64,000 nucleotides of DNA from Galbula dea (lineage: Eukaryota; Chordata; Aves; Piciformes; Galbulidae): contig VWZX01010566.1 in the NCBI GenBank assembly GCA_013399015.1, positions 906,221 to 970,220 of the forward strand, in the 5' to 3' direction. The notes beneath the pieces are model-generated. The model was not told where the DNA came from. It saw only the letters and a list, made by a program, of their open reading frames with translations, and searched no databases. Each line of letters begins with the position of its first letter. The first letter of the stretch is position 1. Below, piece by piece: positions 60,348 to 64,000 of the stretch. The translations under genes and the position numbers were made by a program.

Positions 60348-60352
60348 GTCCT
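60286..60352 (-). CDS. GBGT1: GBGT1 coding exon 1 (start codon, membrane anchor)
   Basis: ATG is at 60347-60345. The coding part is 62 nt and ends TG|GTAAGA, the Trp21 codon being completed by the next exon. It encodes M-I-S-W-K followed by a hydrophobic stretch rich in Leu, Val, Phe and Ile, the signal anchor. A pyrimidine-rich tract and CAG precede 60352, so this looks like a spliced exon with five untranslated bases before the ATG. That implies a separate non-coding first exon further right, which I could not locate. This matches the human gene, whose start codon also lies in an internal exon just before the anchor. Confidence 0.85.
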
Positions 60353-63300
60353 CTGCAGCAGGAGGGGGAAAGGCAACTCAATACATCCAGCAGCTTCCAG
60401 TCTGCAAGGAAAAAGAACAACAACAAAAAAAAAAAAGCAAGAGAAATTGGCTATAGATATCTCACTGTGAGAGAAATGGGTTATTTCATCAGAGGAACAT
60501 CAGGTTCTCCAAGCAGTTTCATTTTTGCTTCAGCCTTTTTGCACTCTGGAAGGCAGAAGGAAGCAGACTAAGAGCCAGGCTACGTAGTCACTGAGTCAGT
60601 TCCTGTAACCTGCTGGAGACTCAGCTCCATTTCAGAGAGCTCTAAGCACAGTTCCAAGTGTGTGGGCAGCCTTCCTGAGGTGATTCTACTCTGCAGAGTC
60701 CATGTATTCCTCTAAAGCACACACCCTCTGCATTGCAATCTCCTCCCCAAAGCCAATCAGAGCAGGTGGTGTGTGGAACCAATGCAGTTATCACTTCAGC
60801 TGATAAAGCTCCATCCTTCCCAGGAGAGGAACTGCCAGAGACAGCTCCCTCCAAAGGTGCACGGGAGAGAAAGCTGCACTGAGGTCTGATAAGCAGAGAA
60901 ACATTACAAGATAAGAATAATGCATATTGATTAAGGAGATACCTCTGTAAGTCAAAGAAATAACTCCAACAGCCATAAAAAAAAACCCCAATCATCTTCC
61001 CCTGGCTCAGCTCTCACTTTAAAAGCTCAAATGAATCCCTTTTCACAGGGAAGGAAAGGATCCCCCAGAGTGAAGCACAGGGTCTGTGACAAACACAGCA
61101 AGCATTTGCATGTGGCCTCCAGAGGTGCTGGCTACAAGCACCTTGTTATGGGCTACACTAATTATTACCTTCAGAGAAGCCAGAACTGTGGTGCTGGGGA
61201 TGTTTGCTGTGTGCAAGCTCCCTTCTGCCTCTGCAGCATCCTCTGTGTCCAGCTCAGGTGCTCTCCTGCAAAGCAAGCTTTCCAGGCTGCTGCTGTAGGG
61301 ACTGCTAGAAGACTTGAGTCAGAGGAAAGCACTTCCCAGCATGTGACTGGAGCCTGGAGGGGTGGGAAATGCTGTTTGTCCAACTGCTATTTATAGACAG
61401 TAGCACTGATGTTAGTGGGAGGATCCAGTGTAGGGTGATTCTTTCAGAGAGGCTGAAGCAGCAGAGATCTTTCCTGTCCTGGCTCCTGGCAGTGCATACA
61501 ACAGTGCCAACAGAGCTGAAGTCAGGGGTGATCTTTCCACCTTCATTTTTGTTATTTGGTTATAAAAAAAAAGATAGAAAGTTTTTGTAACCTTTAATTT
61601 CCTTTATTATGCCAGACAGAAATCCTCTCTGGTGCTTCCTTCCTCTCCTGGCAACTCATCTCATCAGCTCTCACCAAGAAGCATCACAAAATCCCACTTC
61701 AACAACAAATAACTTACAAATCTCTCCCTCTGAAGGCCTTCCACCAGGTAAAGCCTTCATGGATTCATGCTGAGCTGTTCTGGGTTCCTGCTTAAAAATG
61801 CCACAGCTCCACAAATGTAGAAGAAATTGCAAGCAGCCTTTCCCCTCTAGCTGTGATGCCATGCTTTGACCAGTTTTAGCTAATTGCTGACCTTGTGCTT
61901 GGTGCCTCCAGCTCATGTCAAATGGAGAAGGGTGTGGAGGAGGGTTCAGACAGTTGCTTTGCAATCATTCTTTGAATGAGCTAGCCAGAGGGTGGATCAG
62001 CAGCCTTGTCAGTGCTCCTCAGGAGGCTTCCTCATTTCCAGCCAGGATCTCACTTCAGGTCTGTGCCTTTATGACAGTGATCATGCACCCAGAGGCTCAC
62101 TTTATGCTTCTGAAGGCTATGATGTTTTCTTCTGTCTTCTGTGAGCTCAACCATCACAACTGCTTCAGACTTTCTTTGCAGATTGTTAACCTCAAGACCT
62201 GTGATTATTCCTGGCAGTTCCATTTGAACTCTCTCTACTCAGTCCATTCTCACAAAGCAAGTGGCCAAACCCAACCCAACCCAGCCCTTCTGCTGAGCCC
62301 TTCTCAGTGTTGAGTAAAGCAGAATTACTTCACAAGCCTGAACAGCTGTAACAGTTCATACATTCCTATATGATCCTTGCCTGCTTTGCAAAAACACAGC
62401 ACTGGTGATGACACTCAGCCTGGGGTCAAACATCATCCACAGATGTTTTCTACAGAACCTCTCCCAGCCAAGGCTAGGACATAGAAAAACTTGGACTTCA
62501 GGCAATCAAACTCCATTTTCAGCCTATTTGTTTTTCCAAACCATCAAGCCTAGACTGAATTCTGTTTTCTGTGATGCTTTTGCAGCCCCTCCCAGCTCAA
62601 TACCACTCTTTAATTTCATGAGCATCCTCTCAAAACCTTCCTCCAAAGCAGAGATGACAACATAAGACAGCACCACCTCACTGGTCACCTCCTGGGGGTT
62701 CCTGTTTCCAGCAGCTGACCATCTCCACGTGCTTATCACCATGGTGTACAGAGACAGACAGCACAGAGCTTGGGGGGTGGGGAAGGACAGAAGATAATGA
62801 GCACATAGAAGAAAGAAGAACAAAGGTTATAATCAAATTGAAGAGTAAAATTAACACAGAACACAGAAGCAGCCATGGCCATTGTGGCTATTTTAGGGCA
62901 GTTTCAGCTATTGCAATAGGCATTGCATATGTCCATGTGTGTCTGTTGCAGAGTAAACACCTAATCCCTCAGGAAAAGTAAGACACATTGCATCATCTGG
63001 GAGCACAGCTGAGGTTTCCTCCTTTGCCTCAGAGTTTCTGCCTTACAAATCTGCAAGAATTTGCAGATGGAGCCATCTGAGTTTGGAACACCTCCTTGCA
63101 TCTGAAAATCACCTCACTGACATGTGCTATGTTTGGCCTCACCGAGTTTATAGCTCTAGGGATCACAGTGAATGCAAACAAAACTCATGTCACTGTGGTT
63201 GCAGTTAATGACAGAATGTCCTAACAAAGACACAAAGAACCCAGCTAGAACATGTTTTATAGTTACTTAGGTTCCTCAAACTTCAGTTTTTCAAAGCCAT

Positions 63301-64000
63301 GTTGTTGACAGTAGCTACATGACTCCTAAAGGATCTTGCTTGACCTGCCAGAACAAAGCAGTACTTCATCTTCAGGCCCTGCTGTGGAAAGCATTCTGGA
63401 GTGCAGGTAAACACCTCACTTGTAGACCATTGTGTGCAAAATATTCTTTGCAGATCAACTATTTCAGCCTGTATTTCAGATTTCTGGGCCTGAAGTGCTG
63501 AGGTGTGAGTACAGGCTCATTCAGAAGGTGAAGAGAGGATATCTGTGGGAAGGGCTTGATCTGTGCTGGAGGAAAGGTTCCCTTGCTGAACTCCATTATG
63601 AACAGGCTGCCTTTGACTGTTACACCCTCAGACTGCAGCATGACACAGCCCTAATAAGATCATGCCCAAGTGCTGAACATGAACTTCAGCACAAACCCAC
63701 TGCTTGGCTTTCAAGCTCTTCAGATTCTCCCATTACAGTTATCACCAGCATGAGTTCACTTTCCTCTGCCTGAGATCCAGCTAGGAAATGCTGCACAGAG
63801 TCTCTGGCTTTTATTCACAGCACATGCAGATATTTTTATTTCAAGAGGTAAAAACTAAGCTCCTTTCACCACTGCACTAGTTTGGTGCCACATCAATATA
63901 ACATCAGGTAGAAAATTCTGTTGGACTAAACCTGTAACAGCACTGACTTTAGTCCAGGCTTGCCAGTTTTTATGCCAACAGCAATCAGGAGGACACAGCA
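60353..64000. other. GBGT1 5' flank; expected to hold its non-coding first exon
   Basis: The splice acceptor before 60352 implies an upstream 5' UTR exon in or beyond this stretch, but none can be picked with confidence. No CpG island, CR1 copy or second glycosyltransferase exon was recognised up to the window edge. Confidence 0.45.

Noticed and set aside
60353..64000. A second GT6 paralogue (ABO-like) upstream of GBGT1
   Set aside because: No W-L-A-P, D-x-D or E-S-H-L-N block is visible in any frame of this stretch.

Overview
This window is vertebrate nuclear DNA, almost certainly from a bird. It holds more than a dozen truncated CR1 LINE copies, has short intergenic distances and CpG-island promoters, and no SINE-dense mammalian texture. 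The gene order fits the vertebrate RALGDS-GBGT1 segment next to the ABO locus (human 9q34). The species cannot be fixed from the sequence.

Both recognisable genes are on the minus strand. At 55.2-60.4 kb lies a complete six-coding-exon family 6 glycosyltransferase gene, best called GBGT1 (Forssman glycolipid synthase). Joining the exons gives an uninterrupted reading frame of 343 codons plus stop. It has an N-terminal membrane anchor, a D-x-D metal-binding motif and the Gly-Gly-Ala donor-site triplet typical of the Forssman enzyme. At the two positions that inactivate the human enzyme it carries the active-type residues (Gly226, Gln292).

The rest, from 1 to about 49.1 kb, is the 5' part of RALGDS, a Ras-effector exchange factor for Ral. 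Only alternative first exons are visible. One, at 12.77-12.97 kb, encodes the long N-terminus (66 codons) in a CpG island. One, at 48.83-48.85 kb, encodes a six-residue N-terminus in a second CpG island. A third, newly proposed here at 33.02-33.15 kb, encodes a 41-residue N-terminus. All three end in phase 0 at a good splice donor, so each could join the same downstream exon, which lies to the left of the window.

The remaining sequence is intronic and intergenic. It contains 14 clear CR1 fragments (11 minus, 3 plus), a 55-bp minisatellite just upstream of the second CpG island, a polypurine tandem repeat at the left edge, microsatellites, and a few palindromic RFX-like sites. Nearly all other open frames are shadows, CR1 or GC-rich chance frames. 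I saw no tRNA, rRNA, CRISPR or retroviral structure. The two genes act in unrelated pathways (Golgi glycolipid synthesis; Ras-to-Ral signalling) and are neighbours by conserved synteny rather than function.
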